NCBI GenBank assembly: GCA_036397475.1
Contig: DASWIV010000126.1
Span: 1 to 7,955, forward strand
DNA from: DASWIV01 sp036397475
Lineage (GTDB): Bacteria > JAJVIF01 > JAPKYR01
Reading direction: 5' to 3'
DNA length: 7,955 nt
Shown: in pieces, positions 1-7,069 of the stretch
Layout of the letters: the number at the start of each line of letters is the position of its first letter
Position numbering within the stretch: position 1 is the first letter of the stretch
Program-made: the position numbers and the translations under genes
Notes under the pieces: generated by a model
What the model saw: the letters and a program-made list of their open reading frames with translations, nothing else
Told to the model about the DNA's origin: nothing
The model's database searches: none

Positions 1-2
1 CC

Positions 3-50
3 GGGTTAGGTGTGACGGTCGATGAACTCAAGGGCAAACCAAAGCAATAA
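3..50 (+). CDS. C-terminal end of an XRE-family HTH regulator (partial)
   Basis: The third frame from the left edge is open and ends at TAA 48-50, giving GLGVTVDELKGKPKQ. The string LGVTVDEL is the usual end of the HTH_3/XRE DNA-binding domain (the segment after the last helix, typically 'ALGVSVDEL'), followed here by a short basic tail. Only the last 15 residues are in the window, so the rest of the regulator must lie to the left. Its target is unknown. The next gene probably begins about 50 bases downstream on the same strand. The call rests on one short motif and could be a coincidence. Confidence 0.5.
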   Translation, partial: GLGVTVDELKGKPKQ

Positions 51-102
51 ACGACTCTGGGATCGCTCCGATATGAAAGCCAAATACGATAAGGTGAGGG
101 AA

Positions 103-243
103 ATGAGTACCGAGAAATGGTACAGCGAACGTATAGAAGGCCAGATTATCGGAGGACTTACAGGTGGGATGAATACTTTCACTAGGGAGATTATGATTTG
201 GGCTTTGATTGCGAAATTGCGATCGATGCACTCGGACTGGTGA
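103..243 (+). pseudogene. 5' part of a frameshifted helical protein gene
   Basis: This frame begins at ATG 103, directly preceded by a purine-rich ribosome binding site (AAGGTGAGGG, 91-100), and reads MSTEKWYSERIEGQIIGGLT and on to a stop at 241-243. After about residue 28 (codons near 184-189) the reading looks random, while another frame of the same strand takes on the character of a conserved protein (DYDLGFDCEIAIDALGLV). Restoring one G in the GGG run at 185-187 would join the two pieces into one protein of about 164 residues. An upstream ATG at 22 in the same frame overlaps the end of the previous gene and lacks a good ribosome site. The break may be a real mutation or a sequencing error in a G run. 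Confidence 0.45.
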
Positions 244-596
244 AAGAAGGCCGGGATGAAGCTATAGAGACCCTACTTTTACAACTGCAATATTCATTAG
301 AAACACCAAAAGAAATGCATATCAGGCTGGCCCTGTACAGGCAGGGATATGAACCTGAAGTACAGCTTTCAAGAATTCTTGAGGTGGCTTATGCCGACGT
401 GAGACCGGATGAGGAGTCTGTCAAGAAAAATACTTTACAGGGAGCAGTCTGGGCTTTAGCAGAAATTGGAGTACCAGTTAAGGACACCCTTCCGAGATTA
501 ATGGAAATTCGTCGCAGGGACGATACCTGTGAAGTCGGCAAATCCTGGTATGGCAGCATAAGGCAATTAGCTTCGGAGCTGGGGTATTACGATTGA
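198..596 (+). CDS. Uncharacterised all-helical (HEAT-like) protein, main part of a frameshifted gene
   Basis: As it stands the frame opens at a TTG (198) with an AGGGAG eight bases upstream and encodes 132 residues. It is more likely the larger 3' part of the gene that begins at ATG 103. The codons just before 198 (GAT TAT GAT, 189-197) continue the protein sensibly, and the in-frame stop that closes them off is at 183-185, exactly where the other frame should hand over. The sequence is rich in amphipathic helices with alternating Leu/Ala and charged residues. An example is LQGAVWALAEIGVPVKDTLP in the second half, which resembles HEAT or armadillo-type repeats. There is no signal peptide, membrane segment or catalytic motif. 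I do not recognise the family. It sits downstream of a probable regulator and converges with the lipoprotein gene on the minus strand. Confidence 0.6.
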   Translation: MGFDCEIAIDALGLVKEGRDEAIETLLLQLQYSLETPKEMHIRLALYRQGYEPEVQLSRILEVAYADVRPDEESVKKNTLQGAVWALAEIGVPVKDTLPRLMEIRRRDDTCEVGKSWYGSIRQLASELGYYD

Positions 597-610
597 GGAA
601 AATGGATTAA

Positions 611-648
611 TAAAAAAGAGCGGCGGGGTGAGGGGGTACGCCCGCCGC
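611..648 (-). terminator. Intrinsic terminator of the CAP-domain lipoprotein gene
   Basis: Read on the minus strand, an eight-pair all-GC stem (GCGGCGGG, 641-648 pairing with 620-627, 13-base loop) is followed two bases later by TTTTTT (complement of 612-617). It lies 41 bases past the stop of the minus-strand lipoprotein gene. On the plus strand the hairpin has no following T run, so it serves the minus-strand gene. Confidence 0.85.
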
Positions 649-688
649 AGCCTGGAGAGTAGAGGGAGAAGTTATCAGAGCCGCAATT

Positions 689-2032
689 TTAGTTCGTAAA
701 TTCCTGCACCCAGTAATAGCCGGGATAATATTTGTCCCCGGGCTGGATTGATACGATCCCGATCCCGATCTTTCCGAATTTCGAGTTCATTATATTCCCG
801 CGGTGGCCGGATGAATTCATCCACGCTGTCTCGACCGCTGTCGGGGAATCGTAGCCGACCGCGATATTCTCCCCCGCCGAATTGTAAGTGACCCCGTAGT
901 ATTTCATCCTGTCCCACGGCGACCACTGGTCGAGGTTAGTATGTGAGAAATATTTTCTGTCAGCCATATCCTGGGCGTGGAACTGGGCGACAGTATTAAG
1001 CGCGTAGTCAATAATAAGTGGGGAATTACCTTCCGACGCCCTGTCGGCATTGACCATAGCAAGGAGATCAGTCCGGAACTGGTCGAAGTCCTCAAAAACC
1101 ACTGCGCGGTAAATATTCGAAGTGACAAGTCCCTGGTCGTTATTCGATACCGCGTTGATGTAGATATCGTAAATTCCCGGAGAGGCCTGGAAATTATTCA
1201 ATGTCGCCTGCCAGCTTCCCGCAATGTACGACATGGGTACGGTTCCCGCGCCGAGAACATCCGCGTTTACCCATACCCCGGTAACATCATCCTGCAGATC
1301 AAGAACATTGAATCTCAGATTCGCGGATCCGCCGCCATTTAATAACTGACCCTTCTGGTTGAAGCTGTTGACTAAGGACGGATCACCCGGGTGAGAAGGA
1401 TATCCTGCCGAGACGATCAGCTCTACCTGCTGCATTCCGCTGAATGCCGGAGCCCGCAACTGGAAAGTTTCCGAGTGTGTCTCGCCGGGTCCGAACGTAT
1501 GATTAAGATCATTAGAGTTGAAGAGTCTGAAAGGAGAGACGGATTTGTATCCGGATTTGGTCGAGACCGCTTCAGTGAAGCTCGTGTAACTGGTCGCGTT
1601 GACAAGGGTGACGTCGGTATTTACAGGAATGCGCACGATACCCCTGACTTCATAGCCTGTTTTTTTTGTCGGGTTAGTTACGTCGACCGAAACTTTCGCG
1701 AACCCATTGGTGATGTCCATGAAGTCGACATTTATTACGATGCAGTTCGAGCAGTTCGAAGGCTCGAGAAACCAGGTAACGTTATAATGGCTGTTTGTGA
1801 CATCGGCGGCGCGCTCGACTGTTTCGATGGTTCCGTTATCGGTGTCCCAGAGAAGGTCGAAAGCGCCGATACGTCCATAGCCGGATTCGTCGACCTGCGA
1901 CAGAATATCCGACGTCGCCTGGTCGGACGGACCCTGGGTATCCGTGAGATTTGGGGTAATGGCATTGGAAGATCTTCCGCAGGCGGAAAAGAGTATCAGG
2001 ATAGCAAACAGTGTAGCTATTTTACGCAGCAT
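689..2032 (-). CDS. Secreted lipoprotein with C-terminal CAP/SCP (YkwD-like) domain
   Basis: Residues 1-17 form a lipoprotein signal peptide with lipobox LFSA-C18, so the mature protein should be lipid-anchored on the cell surface or outer membrane. Residues 319-447 are a bacterial CAP/SCP (PR-1-like) domain of the YkwD type. Its family motifs are all present in order: AQFHAQDM (His352), FSHTN (His364), AGENIAVG (Glu388), SSGHRGNIM (His410) and the closing YYWVQEF. These residues line the CAP cavity; the biochemical role of bacterial CAP domains is poorly known. Residues about 30-318 are a long Asn/Thr-rich region that looks like beta-sandwich material, with one close cysteine pair (Cys94, Cys97). 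I cannot assign it. The start is supported by GAGGTG a few bases upstream (complement of 2037-2042). The gene stands alone between its own promoter and terminator. Confidence 0.88.
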   Translation of the reverse strand: MLRKIATLFAILILFSACGRSSNAITPNLTDTQGPSDQATSDILSQVDESGYGRIGAFDLLWDTDNGTIETVERAADVTNSHYNVTWFLEPSNCSNCIVINVDFMDITNGFAKVSVDVTNPTKKTGYEVRGIVRIPVNTDVTLVNATSYTSFTEAVSTKSGYKSVSPFRLFNSNDLNHTFGPGETHSETFQLRAPAFSGMQQVELIVSAGYPSHPGDPSLVNSFNQKGQLLNGGGSANLRFNVLDLQDDVTGVWVNADVLGAGTVPMSYIAGSWQATLNNFQASPGIYDIYINAVSNNDQGLVTSNIYRAVVFEDFDQFRTDLLAMVNADRASEGNSPLIIDYALNTVAQFHAQDMADRKYFSHTNLDQWSPWDRMKYYGVTYNSAGENIAVGYDSPTAVETAWMNSSGHRGNIMNSKFGKIGIGIVSIQPGDKYYPGYYWVQEFTN

Positions 2033-2320
2033 ACTTCACCTCTACAGACCTGAAATACAGGAAAAAGACGTGCCAAATTAGCATATTATAGTAAATTATG
2101 GTGTTATAGTACAGAGAATGCTATAATATTCATTACGATTGCGCATAAAGCGCAAGTATTCCCATTGATTTCCTTAGTGCGCCTTAAAACGAAACAATCT
2201 TGACACGGATCGCGGTCTGGTTGATAGCAGCGCCAAAATGTCCTGAAGAGGCAGAAATGCCATTGCAATGCAAACGGATAAACATTAAGCCTGTCTTAAT
2301 CTAATTCAGGTTCACGGGCG
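2033..2320. other. Intergenic region between divergent genes, with several short palindromes
   Basis: This AT-rich stretch separates the minus-strand lipoprotein gene from the plus-strand cytochrome gene, and I see no coding frame in it. It holds a 9-base inverted repeat (ATATTATAG 2083-2091 and CTATAATAT 2121-2129) that provides -10-like boxes on both strands. It also has a hairpin TTGCGC-ATAAA-GCGCAA (2139-2155) with no T run after it, and a 17-base palindrome ATTAAG-CCTGT-CTTAAT (2284-2300) about 20 bases upstream of the cytochrome -35 box. A second TTGACA at 2200-2205 has no convincing -10 partner. The palindromes could be operator sites, but none matches a binding site I recognise. Confidence 0.4.
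2085..2113 (-). promoter_or_regulatory. Candidate sigma70 promoter for the lipoprotein gene
   Basis: On the minus strand there is a perfect -10 box TATAAT (complement of 2085-2090). It is preceded at 17 bases by TGTACT (complement of 2108-2113), which matches only three of six -35 positions. Transcription would begin near 2078, leaving a leader of about 46 bases before the ATG at 2032. The -10 lies inside a 9-base inverted repeat that could act as an operator. Confidence 0.4.
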
Positions 2321-2349
2321 TTGACAGGGGATTGTAACTTCTGTATAGT
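2321..2349 (+). promoter_or_regulatory. Near-consensus sigma70 promoter for the cytochrome gene
   Basis: A perfect -35 box TTGACA (2321-2326) is followed after exactly 17 bases by TATAGT (2344-2349), five of six matches to the -10 consensus. The start of transcription would fall near 2356. This makes the ATG at 2361 almost leaderless and favours a later start codon for the cytochrome. A palindrome at 2284-2300 sits upstream, where an activator might bind. Confidence 0.75.
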
Positions 2350-2447
2350 TTGCCAATCCGATGCACGGGAATATAGAGCTTTATCCCGTGCGGACTCATA
2401 TGTCCAAAACAGTACCCATTAAGCTTTCAGAGGAAAGCCAAAGAGTC

Positions 2448-3866
2448 ATGATCAAACCAACCCGCAATCGAACTATCTGGATGAGCATTGGAATTCTGGC
2501 CCTCCTGATTTTAGGAGTTTCCCAGTTACTTGCGCGTCCCGCAACAAGAATCGACCCTTTAACAGTCGAAGCCGATAATGCCATTGATGAAAGAATGATC
2601 ATGGTGGTCTCGAACGAGTCGCCATTTCAGCCGAACAGCCTCTGCGCTTCGTGCCACATGGAAATTCATGGACAGTGGGTGCGATCTGTGCACTACCAGG
2701 CCTGGAGAGAGCCTATATTCCAGGCTATGTATAACAATTACCAGCAGTACATGAATAGCGATGAGATGTACGTCCCCGAGGAGCAGATCGTCGAAGAAGA
2801 GGACCTGTCCGGAAGGGAACTCAGGCGCCAGCGATGGAATGTCGCTCACACGCCGGAAGAAGAAAGGGAAGATTACGAGGTTCCCATATTCAACATTCCC
2901 GACCAGGAAGGCGAAATTTCAACCCAGGTTCATGGCGATGGATTAATGGAAGAAGGCATTTACGATGGAAAGATCCATGTGAACTGTATGAAATGCCATG
3001 CGCCGGGAGCGGATTTCACCAAGGACGCTGATTTATATCTTGAGAATAACATAGATGGCGTTTTTTGCGATTACTGCCACACGGTAGTGGATTACACGCC
3101 TACCGAGGGCTACGTAATTTTCTGGGGACATATAAAACAGGGTCCCAGGCCATTCGCAACGACATCATCGCATGCTATCGAATACAACCGCCTGTACGAG
3201 GAAAGCACGTACTGCAGCGGATGCCATCAGTACGATAATCCATGGGGATTTCCGGTGTACAACACGTACGATGAATGGTTCCAGAGCGATTACAATAATC
3301 CCGCCAATCCGGTTAACTGCCAGGATTGCCATATGCCGACCTATCCGGGACGGCCAAGTCTTCGTGGCGACTGGCGTCCTGATGTTGCAGACCATTCCAT
3401 GGGTGGCGGACACAACTATGATTTCATGCTCGAAAGCGCCGAAGTCGATTTCACGACCGATATCCAGGGCGACGAGCTTTACATTGACGCCGACGTAACG
3501 TCGCATGCCGGACACAACTATCCTTCATCCAATGGTATGAGACAGTTGATCCTCATCGTACGCCTGAAGGGTTCAGCCGGTGAGACGTTATGGGAAGGTA
3601 AGAGGGTATATGAGAGAGTACTTGGCGACAGGTTCGGAAACATGACACTGGAACCGTGGAGCGCAACACAGGTACTTATGGACACTACCCTTCTTCCTGG
3701 TGAGACCAGGACCGAGAGCTTTGTCACAGCGCTTCCCGATACCGATGACACGCTATACGTAACCGCCCAGTTATTCTACAGGCTTACACCTGAAAATACT
3801 GATGTAGGAACCGACTATACGCAAGCGCCGTTCAGGGTCGATTTTGCTACAGAGTTCCTGCAGTAA
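2448..3866 (+). CDS. Membrane-anchored five-haem cytochrome c (cytochrome c554-like)
   Basis: The protein (472 residues from this start) has one hydrophobic segment at about residues 10-28, after a short basic N-terminus. It acts as a membrane anchor or signal peptide that places the rest in the periplasm. Five covalent haem motifs follow: CASCH (66), CMKCH (180), CDYCH (207), CSGCH (256) and CQDCH (291). Histidines such as His316, His322, His353 and His356 could be distal ligands. The first motif, with GQWVRSVHYQAW after it, resembles the cytochrome c554/c' family of multihaem electron carriers. An acidic, haem-free insert separates haems 1 and 2. The last 120 residues begin with a HNYPSSNGMR motif and look like a beta domain found at the end of some multihaem proteins. 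ATG 2448 has AGAGGA upstream, though about 13 bases away. ATG 2400 and ATG 2361 are possible in-frame alternatives with poorer leaders. The gene is monocistronic; the redox partner is unknown. Confidence 0.85.
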   Translation: MIKPTRNRTIWMSIGILALLILGVSQLLARPATRIDPLTVEADNAIDERMIMVVSNESPFQPNSLCASCHMEIHGQWVRSVHYQAWREPIFQAMYNNYQQYMNSDEMYVPEEQIVEEEDLSGRELRRQRWNVAHTPEEEREDYEVPIFNIPDQEGEISTQVHGDGLMEEGIYDGKIHVNCMKCHAPGADFTKDADLYLENNIDGVFCDYCHTVVDYTPTEGYVIFWGHIKQGPRPFATTSSHAIEYNRLYEESTYCSGCHQYDNPWGFPVYNTYDEWFQSDYNNPANPVNCQDCHMPTYPGRPSLRGDWRPDVADHSMGGGHNYDFMLESAEVDFTTDIQGDELYIDADVTSHAGHNYPSSNGMRQLILIVRLKGSAGETLWEGKRVYERVLGDRFGNMTLEPWSATQVLMDTTLLPGETRTESFVTALPDTDDTLYVTAQLFYRLTPENTDVGTDYTQAPFRVDFATEFLQ

Positions 3867-3887
3867 TAGAATTTGATATGAACAATC

Positions 3888-3913
3888 ATCCCCCGGGAAA
3901 TCGGGGGATTTTT
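3888..3913 (+). terminator. Intrinsic terminator of the cytochrome gene
   Basis: An eight-pair stem (ATCCCCCG 3888-3895 with CGGGGGAT 3902-3909) closes a six-base loop and runs directly into TTTTT then ATT. It lies about 20 bases after the cytochrome stop codon and separates that gene from the SDR/NADH dehydrogenase unit. Confidence 0.9.
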
Positions 3914-3959
3914 ATTGCGCAAATCGTCCACGTATGGCATTTTAATTAGCTTAAGGATT

Positions 3960-4823
3960 ATGAGTAGAAACTCGAAAATCGATATGACAGGCAAGGTCTG
4001 TCTAGTTACCGGGGCGAATTCGGGAATCGGAAAAGAAACCGCGCGGGAACTTGCCCGTATGGGAGCGACAGTTATACTCGGATGCCGCCATGACGGTAAA
4101 GCGGTGGCAGCGAGGGATGAGATAGTCAGGGACACCGGAAATGAGAACGTCAGGTATTCGAACCTGGATGTGTCCAGCAGGGCGTCCATTTGCGAAACTA
4201 CCGCATTTTTGAAAGACAGGTATTCAGCGATACATGTGCTGGTAAATAACGCCGCGATATGGCTGAACAACCGGGAAGAGAGTGTCGACGGAATTGAGAT
4301 GTCCTGGGCGACGAATCAGCTCGGATATTTCATGCTGACATATGAACTCCTGGACCTGCTGAAGGAGTCGGCTCCTGCCAGGATCGTAAATGTCGCGTCG
4401 GCGCTTGCACATGGACTTGACCTGGGGGATGTTGAATTCAAAAAAAGGCAATGGGATGGCGAAGCAGCGTATGCGCAGACGAAGCAGGCGAACCGGATGT
4501 TCTCGAACTCACTTTCGAAAAAACTTGAAGGGACAGGGGTAACATCGAATTCGCTTCATCCGGGGGTGGTAGCGTCGGAAATCTGGAGGCACCAGCCCTC
4601 GAATTCGTACTGGTCCCGCTCGACATCATCGATGATCTCCCCTGCCAAGGGAGCGGAAACTCCGATCTGGCTGGCGTCGGAGCCCGAACTTGAAACCGTA
4701 TCGGGCAAATATTGTTACAGAAAAAATATAGGCGAAGATAAATTTGATGAATCTGAAATGGGAAAATTATGGGCTTTATGTGAAGAAATGATGGGAAGCT
4801 GCTCTCTATATGGCATGGATTAA
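3960..4823 (+). CDS. SDR-family oxidoreductase (retinol-dehydrogenase-like)
   Basis: This is a 287-residue short-chain dehydrogenase/reductase. Visible landmarks are the nucleotide-binding loop TGANSGIG (17-24), Asp70 in NLDVSS, NNAA (96-99), Asn119, catalytic Ser147 and the YAQTK pair Tyr171/Lys175, so the active site is complete. Arg43 in GCRHDGK, at the end of the second beta strand, is typical of NADP(H) users. The layout and the end (VSGKYCYRKN followed by LWALCEEMMG) resemble retinol dehydrogenase and related carbonyl reductases. The true substrate cannot be read from sequence. ATG 3960 is chosen because AAGGA lies just upstream and the fold begins at residue 10; a TTG at 3915 is in frame but overlaps the region just after the terminator. 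The 3' end overlaps the next gene by 14 bases, suggesting a shared transcript and translational coupling. Confidence 0.88.
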   Translation: MSRNSKIDMTGKVCLVTGANSGIGKETARELARMGATVILGCRHDGKAVAARDEIVRDTGNENVRYSNLDVSSRASICETTAFLKDRYSAIHVLVNNAAIWLNNREESVDGIEMSWATNQLGYFMLTYELLDLLKESAPARIVNVASALAHGLDLGDVEFKKRQWDGEAAYAQTKQANRMFSNSLSKKLEGTGVTSNSLHPGVVASEIWRHQPSNSYWSRSTSSMISPAKGAETPIWLASEPELETVSGKYCYRKNIGEDKFDESEMGKLWALCEEMMGSCSLYGMD

Positions 4824-6126
4824 CAAAGCGGAGAACAAACATCATGTAGTAATAATCGGGGGCGGATTCGGCGGACTGTATGCCGGAAAAGCGCTTCGTG
4901 ACAAGCGCGTGCAGGTCACCATAATCGATAAGCGTAATTTCCACCTTTTCCAGCCGCTTTTATACCAGGTAGCGACCGGTGGATTGTCGCCTGCGAATAT
5001 CGCGGCTCCATTAAGGGGGATATTTTCGAGACAGTTGAATACGCGGGTAATTCTTGACGAGGCGACCGGATTCGATCCCGACAGTAAAAGAGTATTCCTG
5101 AAAGACGAAGGGATCGTTAATTACGATTCCCTGATTATCGCTACAGGAACAACTCATTCTTATTTCGGACATGACGAGTGGGAAAAGCACGCTCCCGGCT
5201 TGAAGACCATCGAAGACGCCACACAGATGAAAAATCGAATAATGCTGGCATTCGAACAGGCGGAAAAGGAAGACGATCCGGAGAAAATCAAGGAACTGTT
5301 GACGTTTGTCGTGATAGGGGCAGGACCAACCGGTGTTGAGCTGTCCGGAACACTGGCTGAAATTACCCGCGATACATTTCGGCGCGATTTTCGCCATATA
5401 GATACATCCGAGTCGAAGATATTCCTCCTTGAAGGATTAAACAGAATTCTTCCCCCGATGCATGAAGCGTCATCAACATCCGGGAAAAAACTGCTCGAAA
5501 AACTGGGAGTTTCAGTCATTACCAACTCGATGGTCACCGATATCCGGAAAAACCTAGTGACATACAGGGTCGATAACCGGGAAGAGAAAATCAAAGCAGG
5601 AAATATTCTCTGGGCTGCAGGAGTTATTGCGTCGCCTGTCGGGAAAATGCTGCATGACGTTACAGGATGCGAACTGGATAAGGGCGGACGTGTGATCGTT
5701 AATCCGGACCTGACTGTAGGCAAATACAGGGATATTTTTGTCATCGGCGACCTGGCTCATGTTAAAGACGAAAAAGGGGAAATGCTTCCCGGTGTCGCGC
5801 AGCCCGCTATGCAGGGGGGCAGATACGCCGCTAAAGCTATCCTGGCTGGTTTGACTGGAGAAAAGATCCCGCCTTTCAAATATAAAGATATAGGGACAAT
5901 GGCGACAATCGGGCGTAACGCAGCGGTCTGCGAGATCGGAATCTTCAAATTATCCGGACTGATCGCGTGGTTCATGTGGCTGTTTGTGCATCTGATGTAC
6001 ATACTGGGGTATGGGAACAAGCTGATCATATTTGTGCAGTGGGCGTGGAATTATTTCACATGGGCGCGTCAGGCGAGGCTTATCACGAATATACGTGACA
6101 ATGATGTGAATGAGGTCGAATCCTGA
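4810..6126 (+). CDS. ndh: Type II NADH:quinone oxidoreductase (NDH-2)
   Basis: This 438-residue flavoprotein passes electrons from NADH to membrane quinone without pumping protons. Two Rossmann folds are visible. The FAD site is IIGGGFGG (15-22), with IDKRNFHLFQPLLYQVATG after it as in typical NDH-2. The NADH site is VIGAGPTGVELSG (glycines from 170). The second FAD contact is VIGDLAHV (Asp314), and the quinone-site signature AQPAMQGG begins at Ala330. The C-terminal part (about 380-425) is rich in Trp, Phe and Leu (FMWLFVHLMYILGYGNK) and would hold the enzyme on the inner face of the cytoplasmic membrane. Length and motif order are normal for the family. The start overlaps the SDR gene by 14 bases, with GGGAAG about 11 bases upstream. 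No terminator is seen before the next gene. Confidence 0.95.
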   Translation: MAWINKAENKHHVVIIGGGFGGLYAGKALRDKRVQVTIIDKRNFHLFQPLLYQVATGGLSPANIAAPLRGIFSRQLNTRVILDEATGFDPDSKRVFLKDEGIVNYDSLIIATGTTHSYFGHDEWEKHAPGLKTIEDATQMKNRIMLAFEQAEKEDDPEKIKELLTFVVIGAGPTGVELSGTLAEITRDTFRRDFRHIDTSESKIFLLEGLNRILPPMHEASSTSGKKLLEKLGVSVITNSMVTDIRKNLVTYRVDNREEKIKAGNILWAAGVIASPVGKMLHDVTGCELDKGGRVIVNPDLTVGKYRDIFVIGDLAHVKDEKGEMLPGVAQPAMQGGRYAAKAILAGLTGEKIPPFKYKDIGTMATIGRNAAVCEIGIFKLSGLIAWFMWLFVHLMYILGYGNKLIIFVQWAWNYFTWARQARLITNIRDNDVNEVES

Positions 6127-6193
6127 ATGAAAATCTGGTACATCTAACCTCCCTGTTTGTTTAATTAAGGAATTTTTAAAGGAGAAATAAAAG

Positions 6194-6484
6194 ATGAAGT
6201 ATAAATTACTTGGCAGATCCGGACTTCGTGTTTCCGAGCTATGTCTTGGGGCCATGACATTCGGCGAAGACTGGGGCTGGGGCGCGTCGAAAGAAGAATC
6301 CAAAAAAATATTCGAGAAATTCGCGGAAGCTGGCGGCAATTTCATTGATACAGCGAATATCTATACAAACGGAACAAGTGAAAAGTTTTGCGGCGAATTT
6401 ATCGCGTCCGACCGTGAGTACTGGGTCCTTGCCACAAAATATACAAGCAACATGTATCCACACAGCCGTATCCTGGAAATGTAG
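6194..6484 (+). CDS. Aldo/keto reductase, truncated after the first third
   Basis: The frame has an excellent ribosome site (AAAGGAG, nine bases before ATG) and begins LGRSGLRVSELCLGAMTFG, a typical aldo/keto reductase N-terminus. Asp52 and Tyr57 (in IDTANIYTNG) and Lys82 (in VLATKYT) are three of the four catalytic residues. Family members continue for about 230 more residues, including the catalytic His of the 'VH.WD' type motif. Here homology stops after residue 87 or so, and a stop follows at 6482-6484. The downstream bases code for a different protein in another frame. The remnant has less than one third of the (beta/alpha)8 barrel and cannot be an active enzyme. It is best read as a deletion product or an assembly join. 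It lies 67 bases after ndh on the same strand. Confidence 0.85.
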   Translation: MKYKLLGRSGLRVSELCLGAMTFGEDWGWGASKEESKKIFEKFAEAGGNFIDTANIYTNGTSEKFCGEFIASDREYWVLATKYTSNMYPHSRILEM

Positions 6485-7056
6485 ATCCATCGGCGATTGG
6501 CGACGCACGCGATCAGATACACTGGGCGGCGCAGATTGTCTCATCGGTTGGGCACAATCTGATAAAACCCATGGACGATGCGTCGCATACATCGCTAGTG
6601 GTTTCACATCATGAAGGATTCCTCACCGGACGCTTCACTGGCGATGAGCCCAGAGTCAGGCTTGCGCTTGATATGTACAGGCTGGTGCTCTACTTACTTG
6701 ATTCAAAGGAAGCGGACATCGGCAGTTTCGATCTTCAGGGCAAGACAATCGAAGATGCGATAAGCTGGATTCGCACCAGTGTTGGAAAATTTACGGGGAT
6801 TGATGTCTCCGGGGAATACAATTTAAGGCACCACGATCTGAATTCTCATCCTGTAGGCAAGGGGGATTTTTTCGCGATTTTCAACCCGGATGATTTTTTC
6901 GAAATGGGTCGGTGGTATGTCTTTGCGGACAGGATACTTAATCAGGTCAGAGATCAATTGAAAATCGTAGCGCCTGTGAGAGTATGGCCGCATCATTTCG
7001 ATATCGCGATTCTGCACGAATTTGGGGATGGCGGGATTCAGGCGGGAGCAGATTAA
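6469..7056 (+). CDS. 5'-truncated uncharacterised protein with WPHHFDIA motif
   Basis: The open frame reads back from the stop at 7054-7056 to about 6418 without a start codon until ATG 6571. Protein-like sequence clearly begins earlier (NVDPSAIGDARDQIHWAAQ, codons from about 6478). An annotator using only start codons would call 6571-7056 (161 residues). From memory, proteins with an N-terminal 'HWAAQ' segment, a central 'DDASHTSL' segment and a 'VRVWPHHFDIA' segment form a soluble family of unknown function; I cannot verify this here. Residues NLRHHDLNSHPVG and the WPHHFD cluster are rich in histidine and could bind metal, which is speculation. My recollection is that relatives run 20-40 residues beyond the WPHHFDIA motif, so the 3' end may be degraded too. 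The 5' end is joined directly to the aldo/keto reductase remnant. Confidence 0.6.
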   Translation, partial: YPGNVDPSAIGDARDQIHWAAQIVSSVGHNLIKPMDDASHTSLVVSHHEGFLTGRFTGDEPRVRLALDMYRLVLYLLDSKEADIGSFDLQGKTIEDAISWIRTSVGKFTGIDVSGEYNLRHHDLNSHPVGKGDFFAIFNPDDFFEMGRWYVFADRILNQVRDQLKIVAPVRVWPHHFDIAILHEFGDGGIQAGAD

Positions 7057-7069
7057 AGGCGATGGCTCC

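Noticed and set aside
22..102. ATG 22 as the start of the first complete gene
   Set aside because: It would overlap the end of the probable XRE regulator and has no ribosome site, whereas ATG 103 has a strong one.
1391..2053. Plus-strand frame of 220 residues
   Set aside because: It lies wholly antisense to the lipoprotein gene, which has a signal peptide, CAP motifs, ribosome site and terminator. The plus frame shows no protein character.
2139..2155. Hairpin TTGCGC-ATAAA-GCGCAA as a terminator
   Set aside because: No T run follows on either strand, and no gene ends nearby.
2200..2228. TTGACA at 2200 as a second promoter
   Set aside because: The bases 16-18 further on (TGATAG/GATAGC) are poor -10 boxes, and a much better promoter lies at 2321-2349.
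4438..4944. Minus-strand frame of 168 residues
   Set aside because: It is antisense to the end of the SDR gene and the start of ndh, both with complete family motifs.
5160..5744. Minus-strand frame of 194 residues
   Set aside because: It is antisense to the conserved NADH dehydrogenase; its serine-rich composition is typical of a shadow frame.
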